From JBFWQM01 sp050249455 (GTDB lineage: Bacteria; Pseudomonadota; Alphaproteobacteria; MPNO01; VGEU01): 15,165 bases of DNA. The position numbers were made by a program, and so were the translations under genes. Numbering within the stretch: the stretch's first letter is position 1; every line of letters starts with the position of its first letter. The stretch covers positions 1 to 15,165 of the forward strand of contig JBFWQM010000129.1 of NCBI GenBank assembly GCA_050249455.1, read 5' to 3'. Of the stretch, positions 1 to 6,931 are shown in pieces. The notes under the pieces are model-generated. The model saw only the letters and a list, made by a program, of their open reading frames with translations. It had not been told where the DNA came from and made no database searches.

Positions 1-1061
1 ATGCGCACGGCGAGGAACAGGAGGCCGCGGAGGCCCTGCGCCTCACGCCGGCGCAGATCGAGGCCTCGGGAATCGTCCTGGAGACGGCCGCCGCCGGCGA
101 CCTCGTCGGCGCCGTCGGGCTTCCGGCGTCCGCTGTCCTGATGCCCGACCGCACGGCGGTGGTTTCGGCGAAGGCCGCCGGCATCGTCGCGACGGTGCAG
201 ACCCGCCTGGGCGCCACCGTCGCGCGGGGCGAGGTGCTGGCCGTGCTCGACAGCCGCGAGGTGGCGGAGGCGCGCGGCGAGCTGCTCGCCGCCCAGCGCG
301 CCGAGGCGCTGGCGCGCGCCACGTTCGAGCGCGAGCGGGCGCTGTGGCAGAAGAAGGTCTCGGCCGAGCAGGACTACCTGCAGGCGCGTGCGGCATTCGA
401 TGCCGCGGGGGTGCGCATCGCGCTGGCGCGCCAGCGGCTCGCGACGCTCGGCGTCGAGGATGCGGCGCCGCCCGAAGGCGCGCTGGGCCGCTACGCGGTC
501 CGTGCGCCAATCGCCGGCCGCATCGTCGCGCGCAACGCGACCGTCGGCGCCGCCGCCGCCGCGGACGCCGCGCTGTTCACCGTCGCCGACCTGTCGCGCC
601 TGTGGTTCGAGGCCGCCGCCCCGCCGGGCGACCTTGCCCTGCTAAAGGAAGGCGCTCCGGCGTCCGTGGAAGGCCAGGACCGCCCGCCGCTGCGCGGCGC
701 GGTCGCGTTCGTCGGGCCGACCATCGACCCCGACACTCGCCTCGCACGGGCGATCGTCGAAGCGGAAAACTCTGGCGGCGCCTGGCGCCCGGGCGACTTC
801 GCGACCGTCATGGTGGAGCGCACGCGCGAGAGCGCGCCGGTGCTGGTTCCGGCCGCCGCGATCCAGCGCCTCAAGGGGACGCCGGTGGTGTTCGTGCGCA
901 GCGACGACGGCTTCGAGATGCGCGAGGTGGTGCTCGGCCGGTCCGACTCGCGCCGCGTCGAGATCCGCTTCGGTGTCGACGCCGGCGAGACCGTGGCGAC
1001 CGCCAACTCGTTCGTGCTGAAGGCTCAGGTCGAGAAGGCCGAAGCCGAGCATTCGCACTGA
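1..1061 (+). CDS. CzcB-type RND efflux periplasmic adaptor (5' partial)
   Basis: Membrane-fusion (adaptor) subunit that would link the inner-membrane pump encoded next to it to an outer-membrane channel. The reading frame is open from position 3 (first full codon GCG), and residues before the ATG at 141 already look like the family (an LTPAQIEASGI segment). The true start is therefore upstream of the window, and 352 codons are visible. Seen in order: a beta-barrel start ending in MPDRTAVV, a lipoyl-like half (KAAGIVATVQTRLGATVARGE), an alpha-helical hairpin rich in Ala/Glu/Arg (ARGELLAAQRAEALARATFE and onward), the second lipoyl half (YAVRAPIAGRIVARNATVG), then beta-barrel and membrane-proximal domains. 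It ends in EAEHSH, a short His-containing tail. The stop is 16 bp before the pump gene, so the two are almost certainly co-transcribed. Family assignment is firm; the transported metal cannot be read from this subunit. Confidence 0.9.
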   Translation, partial: AHGEEQEAAEALRLTPAQIEASGIVLETAAAGDLVGAVGLPASAVLMPDRTAVVSAKAAGIVATVQTRLGATVARGEVLAVLDSREVAEARGELLAAQRAEALARATFERERALWQKKVSAEQDYLQARAAFDAAGVRIALARQRLATLGVEDAAPPEGALGRYAVRAPIAGRIVARNATVGAAAAADAALFTVADLSRLWFEAAAPPGDLALLKEGAPASVEGQDRPPLRGAVAFVGPTIDPDTRLARAIVEAENSGGAWRPGDFATVMVERTRESAPVLVPAAAIQRLKGTPVVFVRSDDGFEMREVVLGRSDSRRVEIRFGVDAGETVATANSFVLKAQVEKAEAEHSH

Positions 1062-1077
1062 GCGGCGGGGGCCGGAC

Positions 1078-4000
1078 ATGATCGCGAAAGTCATCGAGCT
1101 GTCGATCGGCCAGCGGCTGGTCGTGCTGGTGCTCGCCGTTGCGGTGGCGGCGTTGGGCATCCAGTCGCTGACGCGGCTGCCGATCGACGCGGTGCCCGAC
1201 ATCACCAACAACCAGGTCCAGATCAGCGCCGTCGCGCCGTCGCTGGCGCCGGTCGAGATGGAGAAGCGCGTCACCTTCCCGATCGAGCTCGCGCTCGCGG
1301 GAATCCCCGGGCTCGAATCGACGCGATCCATTTCGCGCAACGGCTTCGCGCAGGTGACCGCCGTCTTCTCCGATCGCACCGACATTTTTTTCGCGCGCCA
1401 GCAGGTGACCGAGCGGCTGATCGGGGCGAAGGAAACGCTGCCCGACGGCGTGGAGCCGCGGCTGGGCCCGATCTCCACCGGTCTCGGCGAGGTCGTGATG
1501 TGGATCGTGGACTACGACCGGCGCGCGCCAGCCGCCGCCGGTATCCCCGGCCCGCAGCCTGACGGCAGCTTCCTCACGCCTGGCGGCGAGCGACTGCGGA
1601 CGACGCTGGAGCGCGCCGCCTACCTGCGTACGGTGCAGGACTGGATGATCCGGCCGCAGATGAAAGGCGTGCCAGGCGTCGCCGGCGTCGATTCGATCGG
1701 CGGCTACGAGAAGGTCTACCAGGTGCAGCCCCACCTCGGCCGGCTCGCCGCCCACGGCGTCGCGCTGGTCGAGCTCGCCGAGGCGATCGAGCGCAACAAC
1801 ACCGCCATCGGCGCCGGGTTCGTCGAGCGCAACGGCGAGGCGCTGGTGGTGCGCGCCGATGGGCGGCTGGCGACGATGGACGACATCGGCGACGTCGTCG
1901 TGGCCGCCTACGGCGGCGTGCCGCTGCGCGTGCGCGACCTCGCCGAGGTTTCGATCGGACAGACCCCGCGCACCGGGGCGGCGAGCGCGGGCGGCGAGGA
2001 GGTCGTGGTGGGCACCGCGCTGATGCTGATCGGCGCCAACAGCCGCACCGTCGCCTCCGCAGTCACCGAGAGGCTGCAGGCGGTGCAGGCCGGCCTGCCG
2101 CCCGGCATCGTCGCGACGCCCGTCCTCGATCGCACCAGGCTGGTCGACGCCACCGTGCGGACCGTCGAGAAGAACCTGGCCGAGGGCGCGCTGCTGGTCA
2201 TCGCGGTGCTGTTCCTGTTTCTCGGCAACCTGCGTGCGGCGCTGATCGCGGCGCTGGTCATCCCGGTCACGATGCTGATGACCGCGACCGGCATGCTGAA
2301 GGCCGGCATCAGCGCCAACCTGATGAGCCTGGGCGCGCTCGATTTCGGGCTGATCGTGGACGGTGCGGTGATCGTCACGGAAAACTGCCTGCGCCGGCTG
2401 GCGCTGCGCCAGCATCAGGTGGGCCGGCTGCTGACCGCCGGCGAGCGGCGGCGCACGGTCGCGGCGGCGACGAGCGAGATGATACAGCCCACCGTGTTCG
2501 GCCAGGCGATCATCATCATCGTCTACCTGCCGATGCTGTCGTTCAGCGGGGTCGAGGGCAAGATGTTCGAGCCGATGGCGCTGACCGTGATGACGGCGCT
2601 GGCGTGCGCGTTCGTGCTATCGCTCACCTTGGTGCCCGCCATGATCGCGATGTTCGTCCGCGGCCCGGTGCGCGAACGCAAGGGACGCGCGATGGAGCGG
2701 ACGGAGGCGCGCTACGCCGCGCTGGTCCGCCGCGCGGTGGCACGGCCGCCGGCCGTAGCCGCCGCCGCGGCCGTGCTGGTCGCCGGGTGCCTCGCACTCC
2801 TCTCCCAGCTCGGCCAGGAGTTCGTGCCGACGCTCGACGAGCAGGACATAGCCATGCACGCCATGCGCATCCCCAGCACGTCGCTCGAGCAGTCGGCGCG
2901 CATGCAGGCCCGCGTCGAGCGGGCGGTGGCCAAGCTGCCGGAGGTGGCGGTCGTGTTCTCCAAGACCGGCACCGCCGAGGTCGCGACCGACCCGATGCCG
3001 CCCAACGTCTCGGACACCTTCATCGTGCTGAAGCCGCGGGCGGACTGGCCCGACCCCGGCAAGCCCAAGCCCGCCCTCGTCGCCGAGATCGAGGCCGCCG
3101 TCGCCGCGGTGCCGGGCAACAACTACGAGTTCACGCAGCCGATCCAGATGCGCTTCAACGAGCTGATCGCCGGCGTGCGCGCCGACCTCGCGGTCAAGGT
3201 TCACGGCGCGGACATGGCAGCGATGCTCGCCACCGCCAACCGCGTCGCCGCCGCCCTGCGCGGCGTCGACGGCGCGACGGACGTGAAGGTCGAGCAGGTT
3301 GCGGGACTGCCCTATCTCGACATCCGCCTCGACCGGCAGGCGATCGCCCGCCACGGCCTCAGCGTCGCGGCGGTGCAGGACGTGATCGCCGCAGCAGTCG
3401 GCGGCCGGCAGGCCGGGGTGGTGTTCGAAGGCGACCGGCCGGTCGATATCGTGCTGCGCCTCGACGAGGGCGCGCGCAACGACCTTTCGGTGCTGCAGGA
3501 CCTGCAGGTGCCGGTCGGTCGCGGCGACGGCGGCCGGCCCGTCACGCTGCCGTTGCGCGCGCTGGCGTCGGTCGCGATCGACGAGGGGCCCAACCAGATC
3601 AGCCGCGAGAACGGCCGCCGCCGCGTCGTCGTGCAGGCCAACGTGCGGGGCCGCGACCTCGGCTCGGTCGTCGCCGACGCGCAGGCGCGCATCGCCGCTA
3701 CCGTCACGCTGGCGCCGGGCCAATCGCTGACATGGGGCGGGCAGTACGAGAACCTGCTCGCCGCCGAGGCGCGGCTGCGGCTGGTGGTGCCGGCGTGCTT
3801 CGCCGCGATCTTCTTCCTGCTCTTCATGGCGCTGGGCAGCCTGCGCGACGCGGCGATCGTGTTCACCGGAGTGCCGCTCGCGCTGTGCGGCGGCATCGTT
3901 GCGCTGGCGCTGCGCGGGATGCCGGTGTCGGTCACCGCGATCGTCGGGTTCATCGCGCTGTCGGGCATCGCGGTGCTCAACGGCCTGGTGGTCGTCACCC

Positions 4001-4302
4001 GCATCCAGCAGGGCATGGCCGCCGGCCTCGACCGTTCGGCGGCGGTGGCGGACGCGGCCGTCGTGCGGCTGCGCCCGGTCCTGATCACCGCGCTGGTGGC
4101 CGCGCTCGGCTTCGTGCCGATGGCCGTCGCCACCGGCACCGGCGCGGAGGTCCAGCGGCCGATCGCGACGGTGGTGATCGGCGGCCTGGTCAGCGCGACG
4201 GCGCTGACCCTGTTCGTGCTCCCGGCGCTCTACGCCTGGTTCGGCGCCGGACGCCGGGCGACGGAGGACGACGCGCCGGCCGTCCCGGCCGCCGCCGAAT
4301 GA
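1078..4302 (+). CDS. czcA: CzcA-type heavy-metal efflux RND pump
   Basis: Inner-membrane proton/metal antiporter of the HME-RND family, 1074 residues, close to the usual 1030-1070. TM1 is near residues 13-30, followed by the porter motif TRLPIDAVPDITNNQVQI. TM4 carries D422-F-G-L-I-V-D428-G-A-V-I-V-T-E435-N. D422, D428 and E435 match in spacing the proton-relay residues D402, D408 and E415 of Cupriavidus CzcA. The DFGxxxDGA signature is that of divalent-cation pumps (Co/Zn/Cd, Ni) rather than the Cu/Ag CusA type. The second half repeats the fold, with FVPTLDEQDIAM, a TDPMPPNVSDTF segment typical of CzcA, and FIALSGIAVLNGLV. The usual VEN after TM4 reads TEN here. The ATG is preceded by a G-rich stretch (about 1066-1071) and sits 16 bp after the adaptor stop. 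No regulator or outer-membrane partner is in view. Family is certain; the exact metal is inferred only as divalent. Confidence 0.93.
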   Translation: MIAKVIELSIGQRLVVLVLAVAVAALGIQSLTRLPIDAVPDITNNQVQISAVAPSLAPVEMEKRVTFPIELALAGIPGLESTRSISRNGFAQVTAVFSDRTDIFFARQQVTERLIGAKETLPDGVEPRLGPISTGLGEVVMWIVDYDRRAPAAAGIPGPQPDGSFLTPGGERLRTTLERAAYLRTVQDWMIRPQMKGVPGVAGVDSIGGYEKVYQVQPHLGRLAAHGVALVELAEAIERNNTAIGAGFVERNGEALVVRADGRLATMDDIGDVVVAAYGGVPLRVRDLAEVSIGQTPRTGAASAGGEEVVVGTALMLIGANSRTVASAVTERLQAVQAGLPPGIVATPVLDRTRLVDATVRTVEKNLAEGALLVIAVLFLFLGNLRAALIAALVIPVTMLMTATGMLKAGISANLMSLGALDFGLIVDGAVIVTENCLRRLALRQHQVGRLLTAGERRRTVAAATSEMIQPTVFGQAIIIIVYLPMLSFSGVEGKMFEPMALTVMTALACAFVLSLTLVPAMIAMFVRGPVRERKGRAMERTEARYAALVRRAVARPPAVAAAAAVLVAGCLALLSQLGQEFVPTLDEQDIAMHAMRIPSTSLEQSARMQARVERAVAKLPEVAVVFSKTGTAEVATDPMPPNVSDTFIVLKPRADWPDPGKPKPALVAEIEAAVAAVPGNNYEFTQPIQMRFNELIAGVRADLAVKVHGADMAAMLATANRVAAALRGVDGATDVKVEQVAGLPYLDIRLDRQAIARHGLSVAAVQDVIAAAVGGRQAGVVFEGDRPVDIVLRLDEGARNDLSVLQDLQVPVGRGDGGRPVTLPLRALASVAIDEGPNQISRENGRRRVVVQANVRGRDLGSVVADAQARIAATVTLAPGQSLTWGGQYENLLAAEARLRLVVPACFAAIFFLLFMALGSLRDAAIVFTGVPLALCGGIVALALRGMPVSVTAIVGFIALSGIAVLNGLVVVTRIQQGMAAGLDRSAAVADAAVVRLRPVLITALVAALGFVPMAVATGTGAEVQRPIATVVIGGLVSATALTLFVLPALYAWFGAGRRATEDDAPAVPAAAE

Positions 4303-4306
4303 GCCG

Positions 4307-5911
4307 TCACAGGACGTCGAGCGCGACGCCGGCCGGCAGGGTCGGCGCGAAGGCGCGCAGCAGGGCGCGCAGCCGCTCGGCCTCGGCGGGTTCGGTGGCG
4401 AAGAACGTCACCGCCGACCGCGCCGGCGTCACCCTGGCGCGGCTGAGGTGGAGCCGGCCGACGCGCACCCAGGTTTCCGGAAACGGCGTCTTGAAGTAGC
4501 CGTCCTCGTAGACCAGCGCGAGGCCGATGCCGCGCGCGGCGGCGAGGCGCGCCATCCACTCGCCGTCGCGCCGCGCCGCGCGCAGCTTGCGCGCCTCCTC
4601 CGAGCCCAGGCCCCACAGGTCGAGCACGTAGTCGGGGTTGCCCCAGGTCAGCAGGCCGACGTCGTTGGCGGCCACCGGGTTGCGATAGTGCTCGGTGACG
4701 AAGCGGCGCATCTGCACCTGCTGCTCGAAGATGTTGTTCGCGGCGATCGGAACCTCGAGCAGCGTCGCGTAGACGTAGTTCTTGCCGGTCACGAACGCTG
4801 CCGCCGCGATGACGAGCAGCAGCGCGACGCCGCCCCGCTGCCGAGCCAGTCGCGCGGCGATCGGGTCGCGGAACAGGAACAGCACGGCCATGAAGGTCAC
4901 CACGAGCGCGTAGATCTCGTAGCGGTGGAACCAGCCGAACTGGCCGAACATCGCGTGCCCGGCGACGGTGACGGCGAGATAGGCTGCCATCGGCACGGTC
5001 GGGTCGCGCCGCCCCGCGCCGCGCCGCGTGACCAGCGCGAGATAGACCGCGAGCACCGCCGCGACGATCATGATCGCGCCGACCTTGCGCGACATGGCGT
5101 CGGAGATGTTGATCAGGATCGAGCCGACGAACGGCCACAACGTGCCCTCGGCCCCGCTCAGCGCCGAGGACGACTTGACCAGGACCGAGCTCGGCAGCGG
5201 CGCGAGGCCGCTCGCCAGCAGGAAGGCCGAGAACGCGGCCAGCGCGGCGATGACCGTTGCCGCGGCGACGGCGCCGGGCCGCACCGCGCCGCGCGCGATC
5301 AGGACGGCGGCGCCGGCGAGGCTCGCCAGCGTCGCCTCGTAGCGCACCAGCGGCGCGGCGATCAGCACCGGCACCAGCCACCACGCCACGCGCCCTTCGC
5401 GCAGGAAGATCGCGAGGCCGAGCACGCCGAGCGCGGCGAGCGCGACGTGGAGGTTGTGCTCCATGCCGGAGAACACCAGGCCCACGAGGTTGAACGACAG
5501 CGCCACCGCCGCCGCGAAGAGCGCGATGAACAGCGGCCGGCGCGCCAGCGTGCCGACGCCGATGTGGAACAGGAACTCGACCAGCGTCCAGGCGAAGGCG
5601 ACCAGGGCGGCGGCGTTGATCGCCAAAGGTACGAGGTGATGCCAAGCCGTGCCGGCGAACGGCGCCAGCAGCAGCGGGTAGAGGATCGAGGACGACGCGG
5701 CCGACGGCTCGCCGAAATTGATGCCGTAGCCGCCGGCGGCGATCTTCTCGCTGACCGAGAGGTGGATATAGGGGTCGTCGAGCGTGTAGGTGAACGCGCC
5801 GCCGTTCAGCCCGGCGATGATCGTGACCAGCAGCCCCGCGATCGCGACGAGCGCCACCGACGCCAGGATCTGCGCGACGCGCTTGGCGGCGGCGGGCGAC
5901 GGGTCGGACAT
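4307..5911 (-). CDS. GT-C-like polytopic membrane glycosyltransferase
   Basis: A 534-residue inner-membrane protein of unknown substrate. TM1 spans about 12-34. The first periplasmic loop opens with TLDDPYIHL (D45-D46), matching the paired-acid motif of GT-C enzymes that take sugars from polyprenyl-phosphate donors. It continues GINFGEPSAASSSILYPLLL, the place where AftB-like proteins read NPGE..eGYTs..W. Many hydrophobic helices follow to about residue 375. The soluble C-terminal part contains ANDVGLLTWGNPDYVLDLWG, a segment common after the last helix in GT-C-type membrane proteins. Its stop is only 4 bp from the stop of czcA (convergent), and it begins 174 bp downstream of the EF-hand gene on the same strand, separated by the 6010-6058 hairpin. 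It is likely a separate transcript. Fold family is inferred from motifs; the acceptor (LPS, polysaccharide or lipid) is not known. Confidence 0.65.
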   Translation of the reverse strand: MSDPSPAAAKRVAQILASVALVAIAGLLVTIIAGLNGGAFTYTLDDPYIHLSVSEKIAAGGYGINFGEPSAASSSILYPLLLAPFAGTAWHHLVPLAINAAALVAFAWTLVEFLFHIGVGTLARRPLFIALFAAAVALSFNLVGLVFSGMEHNLHVALAALGVLGLAIFLREGRVAWWLVPVLIAAPLVRYEATLASLAGAAVLIARGAVRPGAVAAATVIAALAAFSAFLLASGLAPLPSSVLVKSSSALSGAEGTLWPFVGSILINISDAMSRKVGAIMIVAAVLAVYLALVTRRGAGRRDPTVPMAAYLAVTVAGHAMFGQFGWFHRYEIYALVVTFMAVLFLFRDPIAARLARQRGGVALLLVIAAAAFVTGKNYVYATLLEVPIAANNIFEQQVQMRRFVTEHYRNPVAANDVGLLTWGNPDYVLDLWGLGSEEARKLRAARRDGEWMARLAAARGIGLALVYEDGYFKTPFPETWVRVGRLHLSRARVTPARSAVTFFATEPAEAERLRALLRAFAPTLPAGVALDVL

Positions 5912-5966
5912 CGGGCGCGGTCGGTCCTGCGGCGGTGGGGTCGCAGGGGATGGTGTACCGCGGCAG

Positions 5967-5994
5967 GGTTAAGGCGGGGTTGCTTCAAGGGCAA
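5967..5994 (-). promoter_or_regulatory. Weak candidate promoter for the GT-C gene
   Basis: On the minus strand TTGCCC (5989-5994) and TTAACC (5967-5972) are separated by 16 bp, about 55 bp ahead of the GT-C gene start. The -35 shares TTG and one more base with the sigma-70 consensus, and the -10 match is poor. It is listed because the hairpin just upstream suggests the gene needs its own promoter. Confidence 0.2.
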
Positions 5995-6009
5995 CGGACC
6001 CGGATAGGC

Positions 6010-6058
6010 CCCCCTCCCCCAACCCCCTCCCCTCGTGGGAGGGGGTTGGGGGAGGGGG
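6010..6058. repeat. Perfect 22-bp inverted repeat with G-runs, dispersed-type element
   Basis: Arms 6010-6031 and 6037-6058 are exact reverse complements around a 5-base loop, CTCGT. The left arm is purely C with single T or AA interruptions, and the right arm is the matching G-rich sequence. Each strand therefore has four G-runs of 3-5 with loops of 1-2 bases, a textbook G-quadruplex pattern in both arms. It lies 27 bp past the stop of the EF-hand gene and about 100 bp before the GT-C gene, both on the minus strand. As a hairpin it could end the rsmE-gshA-EF-hand transcript, but no T-run follows it in the minus direction. From general knowledge, C5-T-C5-AA-C5 type palindromes occur as scattered intergenic repeats in proteobacterial genomes. 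A dispersed element that also acts as a roadblock or terminator is the best guess. Confidence 0.8.
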
Positions 6059-6085
6059 CGTCCCAAATGGCCCCGATGCGAACGT

Positions 6086-6910
6086 TCAGAACCGGCGGTT
6101 GCCGATCCCGCGCGACTCGTCGACGCTGATGCGGCCGTCGCGGTCGGTGTCGGCGGCGCGGAAGCGGCGGTTGAGGCTCTGGTCGATGCGCTGGTAGCGC
6201 TGGCCCGCGTCGGGCGCGAGGCCGACCGCCGGGGGCCGGCCGCGCGCGCCCATGTATTCCTGCTCGCTGACGAAGCCGTCGCCGTTGCGGTCGAGGCGGT
6301 CGAAGCCGTCATAGACCGGCGGCTGGTCGGACGGGGTCCCCGCCTTCGCCGGCGCTTGGCGCAGGTCGCGCACCGGCGGCAGGCCGAGGCGGCGCATCGG
6401 GTCGGTCTCGCCGGGCTGGCGCGGCTGCAGGCCGGCCTGCGACGGGCTGCCGCGGCGGGCCTGCGGCGGCGGGGCGTTGCGGCCGAGCAGGTCGTCCTCC
6501 AGCGCCCGGGTGCGCTCCGCCTGGCGCTGGCGCAGGAGCTCGATGCCGGGCTTTGCGGCGCGCGGCGCCGCGGGCTGCTGCGCCGAACGCGCGGCGCGCT
6601 CCGCCGGCGACAGGTTGCCGGCGGCGGCGTCCCTGGGATCGCCGCCGGGGATGCGGTCGATCATCGCGTCGGGAAGCGAGCCGAACGGCACGTTGCGGGG
6701 CTCCTCCGTGGGCGCCGGGGGGGCCAGCGGCGCGGTCAGGTTGGGTACCGCCGCGGCGCGTCCCTGGAACGCCGGGTCGAGCGGCGCGACCCCCGGCGCC
6801 GCCGGAGCTGTCGGCGCGGGCTGGTGCACCAGCGGGGCCTGCGCCGCCGCCGTACCCAGCAGGGACAGGCTGGTCAGGATCGCCGCGGCGACCGGTGCCG
6901 TGTTGCGCAT
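6086..6910 (-). CDS. Secreted/periplasmic EF-hand protein
   Basis: 274 residues. The N-terminus (MRNTAPVAAAILTSLSLLGTAAAQA) is a clear Sec signal peptide with likely cleavage near residue 24. Residues 25-200 are a low-complexity Pro/Ala/Arg-rich spacer with no recognised fold. The C-terminus has two canonical EF-hand loops: 207-218 (D-R-N-G-D-G-F-V-S-E-Q-E) and 254-265 (D-T-D-R-D-G-R-I-S-V-D-E), each with acidic or Asn ligands at positions 1, 3, 5 and 12. The protein ends 9 residues after the second loop. Ca2+ binding outside the cytoplasm is the likely activity; the role is unknown. The ATG follows a GGGGG stretch on the minus strand and lies 21 bp after the gshA stop, so it is probably the last gene of the rsmE-gshA transcript. 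A run of seven G/C at 6717-6723 falls in the spacer, but the frame is intact. Confidence 0.8.
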   Translation of the reverse strand: MRNTAPVAAAILTSLSLLGTAAAQAPLVHQPAPTAPAAPGVAPLDPAFQGRAAAVPNLTAPLAPPAPTEEPRNVPFGSLPDAMIDRIPGGDPRDAAAGNLSPAERAARSAQQPAAPRAAKPGIELLRQRQAERTRALEDDLLGRNAPPPQARRGSPSQAGLQPRQPGETDPMRRLGLPPVRDLRQAPAKAGTPSDQPPVYDGFDRLDRNGDGFVSEQEYMGARGRPPAVGLAPDAGQRYQRIDQSLNRRFRAADTDRDGRISVDESRGIGNRRF

Positions 6911-6931
6911 GGCCGTACCCCCAAGACGCGA

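Noticed and set aside
1..3. ATG at the first base as a start codon for the adaptor gene
   Set aside because: It is in a different frame from the adaptor, which is open from position 3 and already shows family sequence before its first internal ATG.
871..2415. A 514-codon open frame on the minus strand across the end of czcB and the first part of czcA
   Set aside because: Arg/His/Asp-rich composition with no domain, fully antisense to well-recognised proteins. Long empty frames are expected at this GC content.
2604..4499. A 631-codon plus-strand frame overlapping czcA in a different phase
   Set aside because: Arg/Gly/Ala low-complexity translation, a shadow of czcA codon bias.
4448..6007. 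A 519-codon plus-strand frame opposite the GT-C gene
   Set aside because: The translation is Arg/Glu/His-rich with no motifs, while the minus strand gives a coherent membrane protein with signature motifs.
6010..6058. Calling the perfect hairpin a standard intrinsic terminator
   Set aside because: No run of T follows the stem in the direction of the minus-strand genes. It is kept as a repeat with possible terminator-like effect.
6717..6723. G7 run in the EF-hand gene as a phase-variation site or frameshift
   Set aside because: The frame is intact and such runs are common by chance in this GC-rich, Pro-coding stretch.
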